Shown piece after piece: positions 9,848 to 20,639 of a stretch of DNA of 64,000 nt. Source of the stretch: Datura wrightii (taxonomy: Eukaryota > Streptophyta > Magnoliopsida > Solanales > Solanaceae); NCBI GenBank assembly GCA_035772735.1, contig JASDFA010000019.1:70718001-70782000 (forward strand), read 5' to 3'. Numbering within the stretch: the stretch's first letter is position 1; every line of letters starts with the position of its first letter. Under the pieces are notes generated by a model. That model saw only the letters and a program-made list of their open reading frames with translations, made no database searches and was not told where the DNA came from. The translations under genes were made by a program, and so were the position numbers.

Positions 9848-11655
9848 CACCAGGTGATAGGATGAGTCGTCCAGTGACCTGTGAGGGGAACCATGAGTCG
9901 TTAGGTGACTCGTGGAGTGAAGGGTGAGTTGGTTGGAATTTTTGGTCAAGGAGTTGACCACGGGAGAGGCCACAAATCATGCTCAGGACCACATGTCGTT
10001 AAGTCACTTATGGTCAGTGGTTGGCGTGAAGGTGGAGATTTTGGGCAGTGCTTGTCACGACTCGATCACCCCGAGTTGCTGGGAATACCATGAGTTTTGG
10101 TGTCCCTTGTTGTGACCCTAAGAGGTGTGGATTCTAGTAATGGCCATGGAAGGCAAGCCACGAATCATTCAGTTCCTCGTTGGAACTGACAGTGTGTATT
10201 TTTCTGCGAATTTATTAAGGTATTTTCCATAATTCCTAAGTTTCTAAGGCCTAAACTACGTCATTTTAAGCTTAGTTAGGATTTGTTTTAGGGTTTAGCT
10301 CATTCTAAATCTCTCCTCTCCATGCATGCAAGACTAGAAGGTTCCTAGAGGTGATCAAGTCTAAAATCCATCAATTCTCCTTCAGTTTCCTTTGGGCATT
10401 CAAGAAAGAGTGTAAGATCAACTTACCTAGGTATGTAAGACTATGAATGAGAGTTCCTTTCACGCTCATGCTCAAAATTCTTCTCCATTCCATGAATCTC
10501 AAATCTAAATTTAAGTTTGATGATTTTATGGGGTTTATCCCAATCCCTGTGAAATCCTATATGATCTATCTTTGGGTCAATTCCCTTTATGTATCAAATC
10601 ATGTTTTATGATCTATGGGTAGATTTTATAACTATTTTGAATATAAATTTGTAGATTTGAATTTTAATTAAATTATGTCCAATTATATATGCCTCATGAA
10701 AAGTCAAGTTATGATCCTATTATGATTTTGATCTTATTAACTCTTAATTATGATTTATGATCATGTCAAGATTTCTCTTCAAGTACTCATCATGGATTTA
10801 TGAATATTAAGTATATACATGTGTTTACAAGTATGCATGGACTTCATAAATTATGGATTTATGACTCTTGGACAACTCATGGGCCCCTACTCTTGGCTAA
10901 TCATGTATATCAAGTGGGATCTATCATGTTATTATTTGTTTGGCCATGAATTTTATGAATGATTTTACGATTATTATACGAGTCCTCATGTGCATATTTT
11001 TGGAAGCAGCGTAGCACCAAGTAGACCCGGCATTTAGGTAAACCCCGTGGTCTCAGAACTACTTGCCACCATCGGTATATACATTTATTATTTGATCCCT
11101 GTGATATCAACATAATGCAGTCCCTTTCCTGGCAAGCCTGGGATGGCTCTGCCCCACTTGAGCGAGATAGTTGGGGTATCATGTAAGCTCTATAATGATG
11201 GTGTCAGTTATGATGAGTCCTCCGATTATTCCTTATGATTTATGCATTTTCATGCTATGTTATTTTGGCTCAAGCTATGTGTTTATAAAGTTTATCTTAC
11301 GATAATGATTACAAATAAATTCTGAATGCTTTGGAAACCTTGAGCCCTCATGCTATGTTATGATATTTACTTTGCGGTAATGTTGTCCTATTCTTATGAA
11401 CTTTTATGTGTTTTTAACCATCCGTTTTACTTACCTTGCATACTCAGTACATTTCAAGTACTGACCGCATACTCTATGTTGTATCGTTTCATGATACAGG
11501 TCCAAGAGATCAGCCTCAGCCACACCATTAGTCTTGTTTTCCTCTAAGACTTGTGTTAGTTGAGATTGGTGAGTCCTCATCCTTCGAGGACATTCAGTTA
11601 TCTATTTTCATGTTATTTCAGTTACAGACTTTCCTTTGTTGAGCTAGTTGAGGGT
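9848..11655 (+). repeat. Chromovirus LTR, truncated at both ends; probable 5' LTR of E
   Basis: This aligns with 51629-53440 of the E 3' LTR over nearly the same length. It starts at 'tgcaccaggtga..ggatgagtcgtccagtgacc' and ends at 'ttgttgagctagttgaggg'. The first ~70 bp and last ~260 bp are missing. It carries the ACGAGTCGTGG motif cluster (9865-10170) and a splice-donor-like CCTAGGTATGTAAG at 10426-10439. It is the plus arm of an inverted repeat with 11905-13764. Assignment to E rests on family, orientation and position, and is inferred. Confidence 0.65.
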
Positions 11656-11904
11656 GTTGATGTGCTAAAGTTTACAGCACTTTCAATGCTTAAAACTAGG
11701 AAAGTAACATGAACTTAGGTGTGTTTATATTGATATGAGATGCTTTTATTTTGTTTTCGGGAAAAATAGGTGTTGGAGTGAAAATGTGCAAAAGTTACAA
11801 AAAAATGCAGAAAAGAGGCCAAGTACTGATCTCAATATGAGTCGTATCAAGATTATACAAGTCATACTGAGACTCGTGGAAAAGCCCAGAAGATTGGTTC
11901 AAGG
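11656..11904 (+). repeat. Filler: start of an unrelated LTR family
   Basis: 249 bp begin TGTTGATGTGCTAAAG. They contain 'aatgtgcaaaagttac' and 'atgagtcgtatcaag', which resembles the opening of Tat/Athila-type LTRs as I know them. It separates the two inverted LTR arms, both of which stop at nearly the same LTR position. No internal sequence or primer site follows, so it is a fragment, perhaps captured during repair. Confidence 0.4.
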
Positions 11905-13764
11905 CTGGGACATCATCCCTAAGTAACTCGACAAGTCTGAAACTAAAAGAAAACATAACCAATGTGGATACTGAACGTCCTCGAAGGATGAGGACTCACC
12001 ACCACTAGCTGAGCAGGACTGAGAAGGAGAGCACGGACTAAGGATACTACTGAGAATGATCTCTTGGACCTGTATCATGAACTAATACAGCATAGAGTAT
12101 GTGATCAGTACTTGGAATGTACAGAGCATACAAGGTAAGAGTTCATAAGAGTAGGACAACATGATCATAACAAAAATATCGTAATGTAAACATAAGGGCT
12201 CAAGGTTTTCAAAACATTCGTAAAACAGTCATAATCGTATTCTTAGGAGAAAAGCTTCATTAAACATGTCTTGATCCAAAGTAACATAAACATAACCATG
12301 CATAAATCATGAGGAACAATGGAAGGACTTATCATAACCGACACCATCATGATAGAGACTTACATGATGCCCCAACTATCTCACTCAAGTGGGCATAGTC
12401 ATCCTAGGCTTGCTAGGCAAGGGACGTGCATAATGTGATATCACAGGGATCCAATAACATTAACATATGAATATATATCCTATGGTGACACGTAGTTCTG
12501 AGATACTAGCATAGTCCTTTGAAAGCCGGGATACTCGGTGCTAGACACTGCTCACAAAAACATGCACATGAGACTCGTATCATAATCATAAATCATTCGT
12601 GAAATACATGGCCAATTATAACATAACATACTTGAAATACACGATTATCCATGAATGAAACCCGTAGATTGTCCACGAGTCATAAATCCATAGTTCATGA
12701 AATCCATGCTTACTTGTAAAACATTAAAATACTTGATATTCATAAATTCATGCTGAGTATTTGAGAGAAATCTTATCATAAGTCATAAATCATAATGGGC
12801 TAAAGGAAAACAAGGTCATAATGAAATCATAACTTAACTTTTCATGAATCATGCTAAATTGGGCATAGTTTTGTAGAAATCGAATCCATAAATTTATAAC
12901 TGAAATAGTCATAAAATCTGCCCATAACTCATAAAATATGAATTGATACACAAAAAAAGGATTGACCCATAGATATATCATAAGGATTTCATAAGAATTG
13001 GGATAACCCCCCTAGATCATGAAACTTGAATTGTAGAAGTAGAATTCATGGAATTGAGAAACGTTTTGGGCATGAGAGTGAGACGAAATCTCATCTATAG
13101 CCTCACATACCTGGGTAGATTGATTTTACCCTTTTTCCTGAATACCCAAAAGAAATTGAAGGAGAATTGATGGATTTTAGCATTGATCACCTCTAAGAGC
13201 CTCCTAGTCTTGCATGCATGAAATGATAAGTCTTAGGATAGGTTTAAATCTATTAAAACCCTCATAACTGAGCTTAAAAAGATGTAGTTTAGGCCTTAGG
13301 ACCACAGTAATTTTGAAAAGCCCTTAATAAACTCGCAGGGAAACAGACTGCCAGTCCCAACAAGGGACTGAACGAGTCGTCGCCATAGACCACGACTCAT
13401 GGTCAGGACTCATGACTTACACTATCCAGAATTCACTTGAGGCTCACCACGGGGGACCCTATGAGTCGTTAATAGTGACCACGACTCGTGGTCACCACTC
13501 ATGGTCTTCACTGCCTAAGAGTCCTCTTCCTTCACCCTATCCTTGGCTACGACTGACTCAACGAGTCGTGGTGATGAACACGATATGTGGTCACCCAAAA
13601 CTCAAAAATTTCCAAATTAATCCATGAACCTCACCATGATTCACTTCACGACTCGTGGTCTACCCCACGGGTCACAGGATGACTCATTTTTGACCTAGTG
13701 CAGAAAATCCTATTTTCTTTGTTTCAACTCCGAGGTCTAATCTTAGGATTTTCGTGGCTTTACA
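11905..13764 (-). repeat. N 3' LTR, 3' end truncated
   Basis: Minus-strand start TGTAAAGCCACG is at 13764, next to the polypurine tract. The sequence is collinear with the N 5' LTR at about 46478-48345. About 275 bp of its 3' end are missing at 11905. It contains the ACGACTCGTGG cluster at 13370-13680. It forms the minus arm of an inverted repeat with 9848-11655. Confidence 0.8.
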
Positions 13765-13777
13765 ATATCTTCCCCTT
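13765..13777 (-). promoter_or_regulatory. N polypurine tract
   Basis: On the minus strand AAGGGGAAGATAT immediately precedes the 3' LTR, matching AAGGGGGAGATAT of E at 51548. About 220 bp of 3' untranslated DNA (13778-13997) lie between it and the chromodomain end. Confidence 0.7.
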
Positions 13778-13997
13778 GGGAACATTCATCCTCGAATGTT
13801 GGAAAACATACAGAAAACTAGAGAAATGCAATCATCATATTCAAATACTGATCATATAAGCTAAAACTGACGGAATGACAACCTCCATACTGAACTACAT
13901 GGCTGAACTGAATTCGAAAAATCATACAAACATACATTGACATGAAAGAAACTGAGGCACATGAACGGAACATGAAATTGAATAGAGTATTAGGGCA

Positions 13998-15329
13998 AAA
14001 ACTGATACCTCAGACTGAAACTGGGTTGGGAAGGAACAGATGTGGGTATCTAGCTATCATATCTTCTTCGACATCCCACGTAGCTCCATCAACATGTTGA
14101 TTTCTCCATAAAAATTTGACTGAAGCTACTTACATGTTCCTTAGCTTCTGAACTTGACGATCCAATATCTCCATCAGACTCTCCTCATAGCTAAGGCTGT
14201 CTTTCACACCCACACTCTCCACCAGAACAACTAGAGTTGGATCACCCAAACACTTTTTCAGGAGTGATACATGGAAGACGGGACGAACTGAAGCTAACTC
14301 TAATCGTAACTCTAACTCATAGGCCACCTTTCCCGCTTATCACACAATCCGATACGGGCCAACATAGCGGGGACTGAGTTTTCCTTTCTTTCCGAACCTC
14401 ATCACTCCCTTTATGTGAGACACCTTTAGAAACACCCAATCATTAACTTCAAACTCAATTTCCCTCCTCCTCACATCCGCATAGGACTTTTGATGACTCT
14501 GGGCTATTTTCAACCTGTCCTTTATAAGCTGAACCTTCTCCATAGCCTCATGGACTAAATTCTAACCTATCAATGTAGCCTCACTGACTTCAAACCAACC
14601 AATAGGCGATCTAAATCCACCTATAGAGAGCCTCAAACGGAGCCATCTGAATGCTGGAATGGTAGCTTTTGTTCTATGCAAACTCGATGAGAGGCAAATG
14701 ATCATCCCAACTACCCTTGAAATCAATAACACAGGCTCTCAACATATCCTCAAGAGTATGAATAGTCTGCTTCGCTTGACCATCTATTTGCAGGTGAAAT
14801 GTTGTGCTAAGCTTGACCTGAATCCCAAGTCCCTTTTGAGATGATCTCCAAAACTGAGAGGTAAACTGAGTACCTCTACCTGATATGATAGAAAAAAGCA
14901 CTCCATGCAACCGAACCAACTCCTGAATGTATAACTTAGCATAATCCTTTCTTGAATTGGTAGTTTTGACCAGTAAGAAATAAGCTGCTTTGGTCAACCT
15001 ATCTACAACCACCCAAATGGAGTTATATTGTTGGAAGTGCGGGGAAAACCTATTGTGAAGTCCATATTGATTTCTTCCCACTTCTAAGTAGGGATGCTAA
15101 TATCTTTGAGTACACCTCCGAGTCTTTGATGCTCAACCTTCACATGTTAGCAGATTGGACACTTGGCCACAAATTATGCTATGTCCTTCTTCATGCCATT
15201 CCACCAATAGACTTCCCGTGGGTCATGGTACATCTTGGTGGCACCTGGATGGATATAATACCTGGAACCATGAGCCTCATGCAACATCTGATTTCTCAAA
15301 TCATCAACATGTGGAACACATAAGTGACC
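13998..15329 (-). pseudogene. N integrase with chromodomain, broken
   Basis: Read on the minus strand, this gives the integrase zinc-finger end (near 15330), the core, the GPY/F-like segment (KLSPRYVGPYRI, 14340-14400) and a chromodomain (FLWRNQHVDGATWDVEEDM, then PHLF, near 14000-14150). Integrase joins the cDNA to host DNA, and the chromodomain steers it to modified chromatin. The first core Asp (VVVDRLTKA) remains, but the second is Gly (IISGRGTQF instead of SDRGTQF) and the Glu is Lys (DGQAKQTI instead of AERTI). The enzyme could not work even without the stops and frameshifts seen between the 14340, 14674 and 15330 stretches. Confidence 0.8.
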
Positions 15330-16190
15330 CTAATATCGAAGCACACCATCTTCCCCTTGGGAGAAGACCTCCACCTTATGATTTTGGACTGCTTCCTTCT
15401 GTTTCACCAACACTGGATCCGTGTCTTGCCTAGCTTTAACATCGGTCACCAAGGATGATTCTGACCCATACTGAACAACCACTCCACCATACGTCGAGTC
15501 AACCAAGAAGACTCCCAAACGTTTAAGTCGATGTACGTCTTTCACCAACTCCTTCCTCCCCTCCTCTACATGGGACACACTCTCCATGGAAAGCCTATTA
15601 AGAGCGTTTGCTACTACATTGGCCTTACTCGGATGGTAAAGGACACTCATATCATAATTCTTTAGTAGCTCTAACCACCTCCTTTGAAGCATATTTAGAT
15701 CCGAGTAAACACATATTGTAGGCTCTTGTGGTTCGTAAACACATCTACATAGACCCCGTACAAATAGTGTCTCCATATCTTCAAGGAAAATAGCATCGTC
15801 ACCAATTCAAGATCATGAGTAGGGTAGTTCTTCTCATGGACCTTCAGTTGTCTAGAAGCATAAGCTATAACTTTTCTATGTTGTATCGCTACACAACCGA
15901 GGCTGATCCTTGAGGCATAATAATAAACCACAAACCCATCCGTGCCCTCGGGTAGGGTCAACACCGATGCTGAGGTGAGTCGAGTCTTCAACTCCTGGAA
16001 GCTCTTCTCACAAGACTAGAACCATTGAAATTTCACTCTCTTCTGGGTCAAATTATTCAAAGGTGATTCAATAGATGAAAACTCCTTAACAAATCTCCGA
16101 TAGTAACCGGCTAAGCCCAAGAAACTCCTGATATCTGAAGGGTTCACCGGTCAAGGCCAATTCTTCACCGCTTTGATCTTTTGAGAGTCC
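15330..16190 (-). pseudogene. N RNase H domain, broken
   Basis: Two overlapping open stretches (15330-15776 and 15695-15991) in different frames cover RNase H and the linker to integrase. The catalytic Glu is kept (HDLEL). The first Asp is Tyr (VYYYAS for VYCDAS) and the third is Asn (FTNHKSLQY for FTDHKSLQY), so activity is lost. The HPGKANVVADALSR-type segment (YHPSKANVVANALNR) marks the domain end. Role in the family: removal of the RNA template during cDNA synthesis. Confidence 0.8.
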
Positions 16191-16192
16191 AC

Positions 16193-16960
16193 CTAAACAC
16201 CCTCACTAAACACCACATGGCCAAAAAATTCCACTGAGTCTAACCAAAACTCGCATTTGCTGAACTTTGCATACAATTGACAATCCTTCAACGTCTTTAG
16301 CACCACCCTCAAATGAGCGGCATGCTTCTCCTCGCTCCGAGAATATATAAGGATGTCATCTGTGAACACAATCACAAATATGTCTAGATATGGATTAAAC
16401 ACCCTATTCATCAGATCAATAAAAGATGAAGGAGCATTCATTAGTCCAAACGACATAACTACGAACTCATAGTGACCATATCGAGTTTTGAAGGTTGTCT
16501 TCGAAATGTCACTCTCACCCTGAGCTTATCATATTCGGATCTGAGGTCTATCTTCGAAAAGAACTTAGCACCCTGAAGATGGTCAAATAAATCATCAATC
16601 TTGGGAAGACGATACCTGTTCTTGATAGTGACTTTGTTTAATTACTGATAATCAATGCACATCCAAAGGGAACCATCCTTCTTTTGGATAAATAGAACTA
16701 CTGCACCCCATGGAGACTTGCTAGGTCTGATGAAACTCTTGTCTAGAAGGTCTTTCAATTGATCCTTTAACTCCTTTAGCTCGGCTAGAGCCATTATGTA
16801 AGGAGGAATAGATATAGGTTATGTGTCGGGTAGAAGGTCAATGAAAAAATCAATTTCCCTCTTGGGAGGGATTCCCGGTAGATCATCTGGGAAAACTTCT
16901 GGATACTCACACACAACTGGAACTAACTAGATAGTCTGGGTTTTGGATGTAACATCCTTA
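16193..16960 (-). pseudogene. N reverse transcriptase, broken
   Basis: The palm-domain stretch MSFGLMNAPSSFIDLMNRVF and the catalytic box FTDDILIYSRS (family: F/YxDD) are open at 16193-16456. Upstream on the minus strand, motif A (DLRSGY-like) and the DLLDKSFIRP...WGAVVLF segment remain recognisable through frameshifts near 16500 and a stop near 16640. The order PR-RT-RNase H-integrase is the normal Ty3/gypsy order. Confidence 0.75.
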
Positions 16961-16994
16961 ACCCTAACTAAATGTTACACACAACCTTTTGAAA

Positions 16995-17399
16995 TCATTT
17001 TTCTAGCCTTAAGGTAGGAAATGAAGCGACCAACATAGCTGAACTACCCTTCCACTCTAAGACTGGCTCACCCAAAAATCTAAACTCTACAGCACGGGTT
17101 CTACAGTTAACTAAGGCGTAACATGCATATAGCAAATCCATGCCAAAAATAACATCGAAACCTCTCATGTCTAAGTCTACTAGGTCTACTGAGGTGACTT
17201 TCTGATGAATTGTGATAGGGTAATTTCTATACACCCGTCGAGCTATGACTGAAACACCGACTAGAGTAGAGACTGAGAAAGGTTTTGATAGGATTTCGGG
17301 ACTGACTCTGAAACTACTAGAAACATAGGGTATCACAAAGGACAAGGTAGCTCCTGGATCTAACAAAGAATAAACATCAAGGTGAAAAACTCGTAACAT
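16995..17399 (-). pseudogene. N aspartic protease domain, open
   Basis: This 134-residue stretch has LLDPGATLSF at residues ~13-22, which holds the catalytic Asp in the chromoviral DPG form, and FDVIFGMDLLYACYALVNC in the core, followed by the CRTRAVEF segment. It is the best-preserved domain of N. It is in frame with the gag C-terminus upstream and is followed by the RT in another frame. Retropepsin for Gag-Pol maturation; whether it is active cannot be told from sequence. Confidence 0.8.
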
Positions 17400-17590
17400 A
17401 CCGATAACTATATCTGGCGAAGTCTCCTGCTCCTGTCGAGGTGCAAGGGCATAAAATTGGTTTTGGCGCTAGCCCCCACCTACACTAGTGGAAGCACCTT
17501 ATTGAGCTAGGCGTGCTGGTGCTAATCTGGTAGTATGAATATGGCCTCTACTATCATCTTGTCTAGCCAAGGAACACTGCCGGCGCCTGT
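17400..17590 (-). pseudogene. N gag C-terminal fragment
   Basis: The region between the gag knuckle and protease reads, on the minus strand, through an RGHIHTTR-like segment, with stops. It ends abruptly at 17590, where M LTR sequence begins without a proper LTR terminus. The other half of this gag is at 45341-45994. Confidence 0.6.
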
Positions 17591-18020
17591 GATTTCACAT
17601 GTCTGAAAGCGTCTAGTAAACTGATGCATTGCTGGGACAAATCCCCTGCTAACTCCTAGAGTCTGAAAACTGAAATATAACTGAAATAAGAACATCAGTC
17701 TCATCCTCGAGAGATAAGGACTCACCACAATCTACTGAGATGGAAGAAAGAGTGTGTCTACCTGCGGGGCTGAGTCTGGATACCTAAATAAATATCATGA
17801 AATGATATAGAACATAAAGTATGCGGTGAGTACTTGGAATGTACTTGGAATGAGGGGAAAGGTAAACAAACTAAACATATAAGTACACAAGAAGGAGATA
17901 AACTGAGTACATCGACATATAATTGATGTAGAATGCAACGATCCTTTTATGAGTCACATACACATATACAGATGAACTTTTATTTATAACTCATATTCTG
18001 AAGAATCATCAAACTCATGT
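17591..18020 (-). repeat. M 3' LTR, first piece
   Basis: This matches 42659-43088 of the other M LTR from 'gatttcacatgtctgaaag' onward. About 205 bp of the LTR 3' end are missing on the left. It ends at the C insertion; the last five bases, CATGT, are the left target duplication of C. Confidence 0.8.
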
Positions 18021-19274
18021 TGTTATACCATGAGAACTCAAAAATTGGACTCGGGAGTTGAAATGGGTAAAAACTGAAAATATAGATTGCAGGCATAGGC
18101 GAGTCGTTGGATGAGAGTCATTAGGTGACTCATAGGGTGTGAAAAGATGGTTGAAGGTCCCCACGGGTGAGGGAACGACTCATGGTCAACCACCACGACT
18201 CGTCCAGACAGCCGTGGGGTAAAGTTGAAAAATAAAAGGGAAGGATCAACCAGTGTACTTGAAGGAAGGAGATAACGACTCGTCGTGTAAGGAAACGAGT
18301 CGTGGTGTGGGTCGTTGGGAGGAACTTTGATAAAATGGTTTTAAGGAGGCAGTGAACTTGAAGAGTGGTGGCCACGACTCGTTGCCACCAGTAACGAATC
18401 ATTATGTGTTCTGTTAGAGGTTCCAACAACTAGTTCAGATAGTGTACTTAATGGATAAGGTGAAAGATCGTGAGGACTGACAATGAGTCATCACCTCACT
18501 CATTGGGACACCTGACAATTATTTTTCTACATTTTTAGTAAGGGTGTTTTCATATTTCCTAAATTCCTAAGGCCTAAACTATGTTGTTTTAAGGTATGAA
18601 TAGGGTCTTTTAAGGGGGATTAGTCCATGTTAAGACTCATTCATGCATGCAAGAGTTTAGGGAGGAGAATAGAAGGTGATTAAAGGTGTTCTTCCCCAAT
18701 TCCTCTAAATTCCATCTTGGGCTTTCAAGGGACATTAAGAATCAAGTGTTTCCAGGTATGTAAGACCATCAATGGGTGAATTCTTCCATACCCATGCTTC
18801 AACTCTATGATTTTCACTTAAAATTTCCTCAAAAACTCATGGGGTTTTGTATTTGATTTAAATAAAAACTAATGATTTAATTATGGGTTATTGTGATTTT
18901 TAAATATTATCCTAATCTATGAATTTTGATCATCTTTTGAGATTTAAATTGATTATAATATTATTGATTTTTGATTTTGTAAATAATTAAGCTTAATTAT
19001 GCATGCCCCATGGTGAATCGATTTATGATCTATTATCCCATCAACCCGTGTTTCATGATTAGAGGCTTTTCAGACTATAAGTTGTACTCATCTATCATCT
19101 ATGAATCATGTATTGTCTTTTTTTCGTAGTTAGGACACAGTTACCTTTTCTTTATGTTAAGTCCTCCACCCATGTGATCGAATTAGATGTATGCTCATGC
19201 CATGGGTCGACTTGGGGTCTCTCGGGGCTCCTTGTCCCGTTTCTACGATTTGGGTGTACGTTTGGGTTGTGACA
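18021..19274 (+). repeat. C 5' LTR
   Basis: 1254 bp, TGTTATACC to GTTGTGACA. It contains an ACGACTCGTGG cluster at 18100-18500 and a donor-like TTCCAGGTATGTAAG at 18750-18764, followed by 300 bp of very AT-rich DNA. Confidence 0.88.
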
Positions 19275-19473
19275 AACTTGGTATCAGAGCCATAAATTTT
19301 GAAGTATCCTAGCGAGTTTGAAAGCCGCGTTGAGTCTTTTTCATGGGTGTGAAGCGCGCCACACTTATGATGAAGAGGCTACTAGACGTTTAGGAAATGT
19401 TCCTTTCTTTCATGATCTATGTCATGCAATGAACGTTCTTTACTCTTCTAATTCGTGCTATTCGCGTTTGCAG
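18756..19473 (+). other. Candidate leader intron of C
   Basis: A donor (CCAG|GTATGTAAG, cut after 18755) lies in the LTR. An acceptor (GCGTTTGCAG, ending at 19473) lies four bases before the gag ATG at 19478. The span between is AT-rich like plant introns and includes the primer site. The same donor is present in the LTRs at 10430, 13110 (minus), 27646, 44460 (minus) and 52225. The same acceptor position is present in A, N and M. This is a prediction from sequence; no transcript evidence is available here. Confidence 0.4.
19279..19291 (+). promoter_or_regulatory. C primer-binding site (initiator Met tRNA)
   Basis: TGGTATCAGAGCC stands 4 bases after the LTR end and is a perfect match to the 3' end complement of initiator Met tRNA. 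Confidence 0.9.
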
Positions 19474-19477
19474 TATC

Positions 19478-20639
19478 ATGCCTCCTTGCCGAGTAAATAC
19501 TAGGAGAAACGGTAATGGTAATGATGATGAGGGTGCCCATGATGGTGAGCATCAACTAGCTCCACCTGTTCATGAGGAGCACGTACCAGAGCCAGCTGCC
19601 CATGCTGAGTTTATGGCGGCGATTCAGATGCTGGCTTAGGCCATGACTGCCGAGGTCCAGAATCAGACAGTGGCGTATTTCCGCCAGAATGGGAATGTAG
19701 TGGTAGCTAGGGTGAGGGAATTCTTGAGGATGAGCCCTCCGGAGTTCACAAGGTCAAAGGTAGATGAAGATCCACACGATTTTATAGAGGAGATTCTGAA
19801 AATCACCCAGGTTATGGGGGTGAAAAATGGGGAATGCGTTGACTTGACCTCCTATTAGCTAAAGGGGTAAAACATATATGGTTTAAGAAATGGAGAGATG
19901 CCAAGGCGGCCAGTGCAGGCCTGATAGGTTGGGATGAGTTTCACACCACATTCATGGACGATTCTTCACTCAGGAGATGAGGGAGGTCAAGGCAGCTGAG
20001 TTTGTGAATCTGAAGCAGGGAAGCATGTCTGTCTAGGAGTATGCATTGGAGTTCACCCGGTTGTCTAAATATTCTCCGAAGTTGGTGGCGAATCAGCGGG
20101 CTCGAGTGAGTCGTTTTGTGCATGGTGTGGCGGTTTATTTTAACAAGGATTGTTGGATCGCCATGATTCACCAGGACATTGATTTTCCCTGTATTGTATT
20201 GCATGCGTAGCAGATGGATTCAGTCTACAAGAGGTAGAGAGAGACCAAGAGGGCCAGGACCGACACCTATGGGGTTTCTCAGGTTAGGTCAGGGGGTGGA
20301 CCACGTCAGCAGACCCAACACAGGTCCATTTCTCCAGCTCCATCATCAGCTAGCACGCCATCTAGGTTCAGGGGAGACCAGAGGAGCAGGGCTATAGGCT
20401 CGAGGGATCATGGTAGTATGCAGGTTGAGCGCACCTTTCCAGTTTGTGCGAAGTGCAGCAAGAATCATCCCGGGAGGTGCCTGGTTGGTGCGGATGCTTT
20501 TTTTGGGTGTGGCAAACTCGGACACAGGAATAGAGATTTCCCTGTAGCCAGTTCTACCGCTCCAGCAGCATGACCCCCTTAGTAGGGTGCCTCTGCTAGT
20601 TCAGTAGGTGGTCAGCACCAAAACAGGTTTTATGCCTTA
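19478..20639 (+). pseudogene. C gag, degenerate
   Basis: Starts MPPCRVNTRRNGNG at the ATG just after the acceptor-like site. The capsid part is recognisable (PPEFTRSKVDEDPHDFIEEILK and VMGVKNGECVDL, 19735-19855), then a stop, frameshifts, an SKYSPKLVANQRARVSRFVHG segment near 20068-20130, and a knuckle region at 20438-20545. The knuckle has lost two cysteines (FFGCGKLGHRNRDF where the family has CFxCG...HxxRDC). Gag packages the RNA genome. It runs into the PR-RT frame at 20640 with stops in between. Confidence 0.8.

Noticed and set aside
19279..19291. tRNA gene fragment (matches initiator Met tRNA 3' end)
   Set aside because: It is the retrotransposon primer-binding site next to the LTR end; no tRNA body is present.
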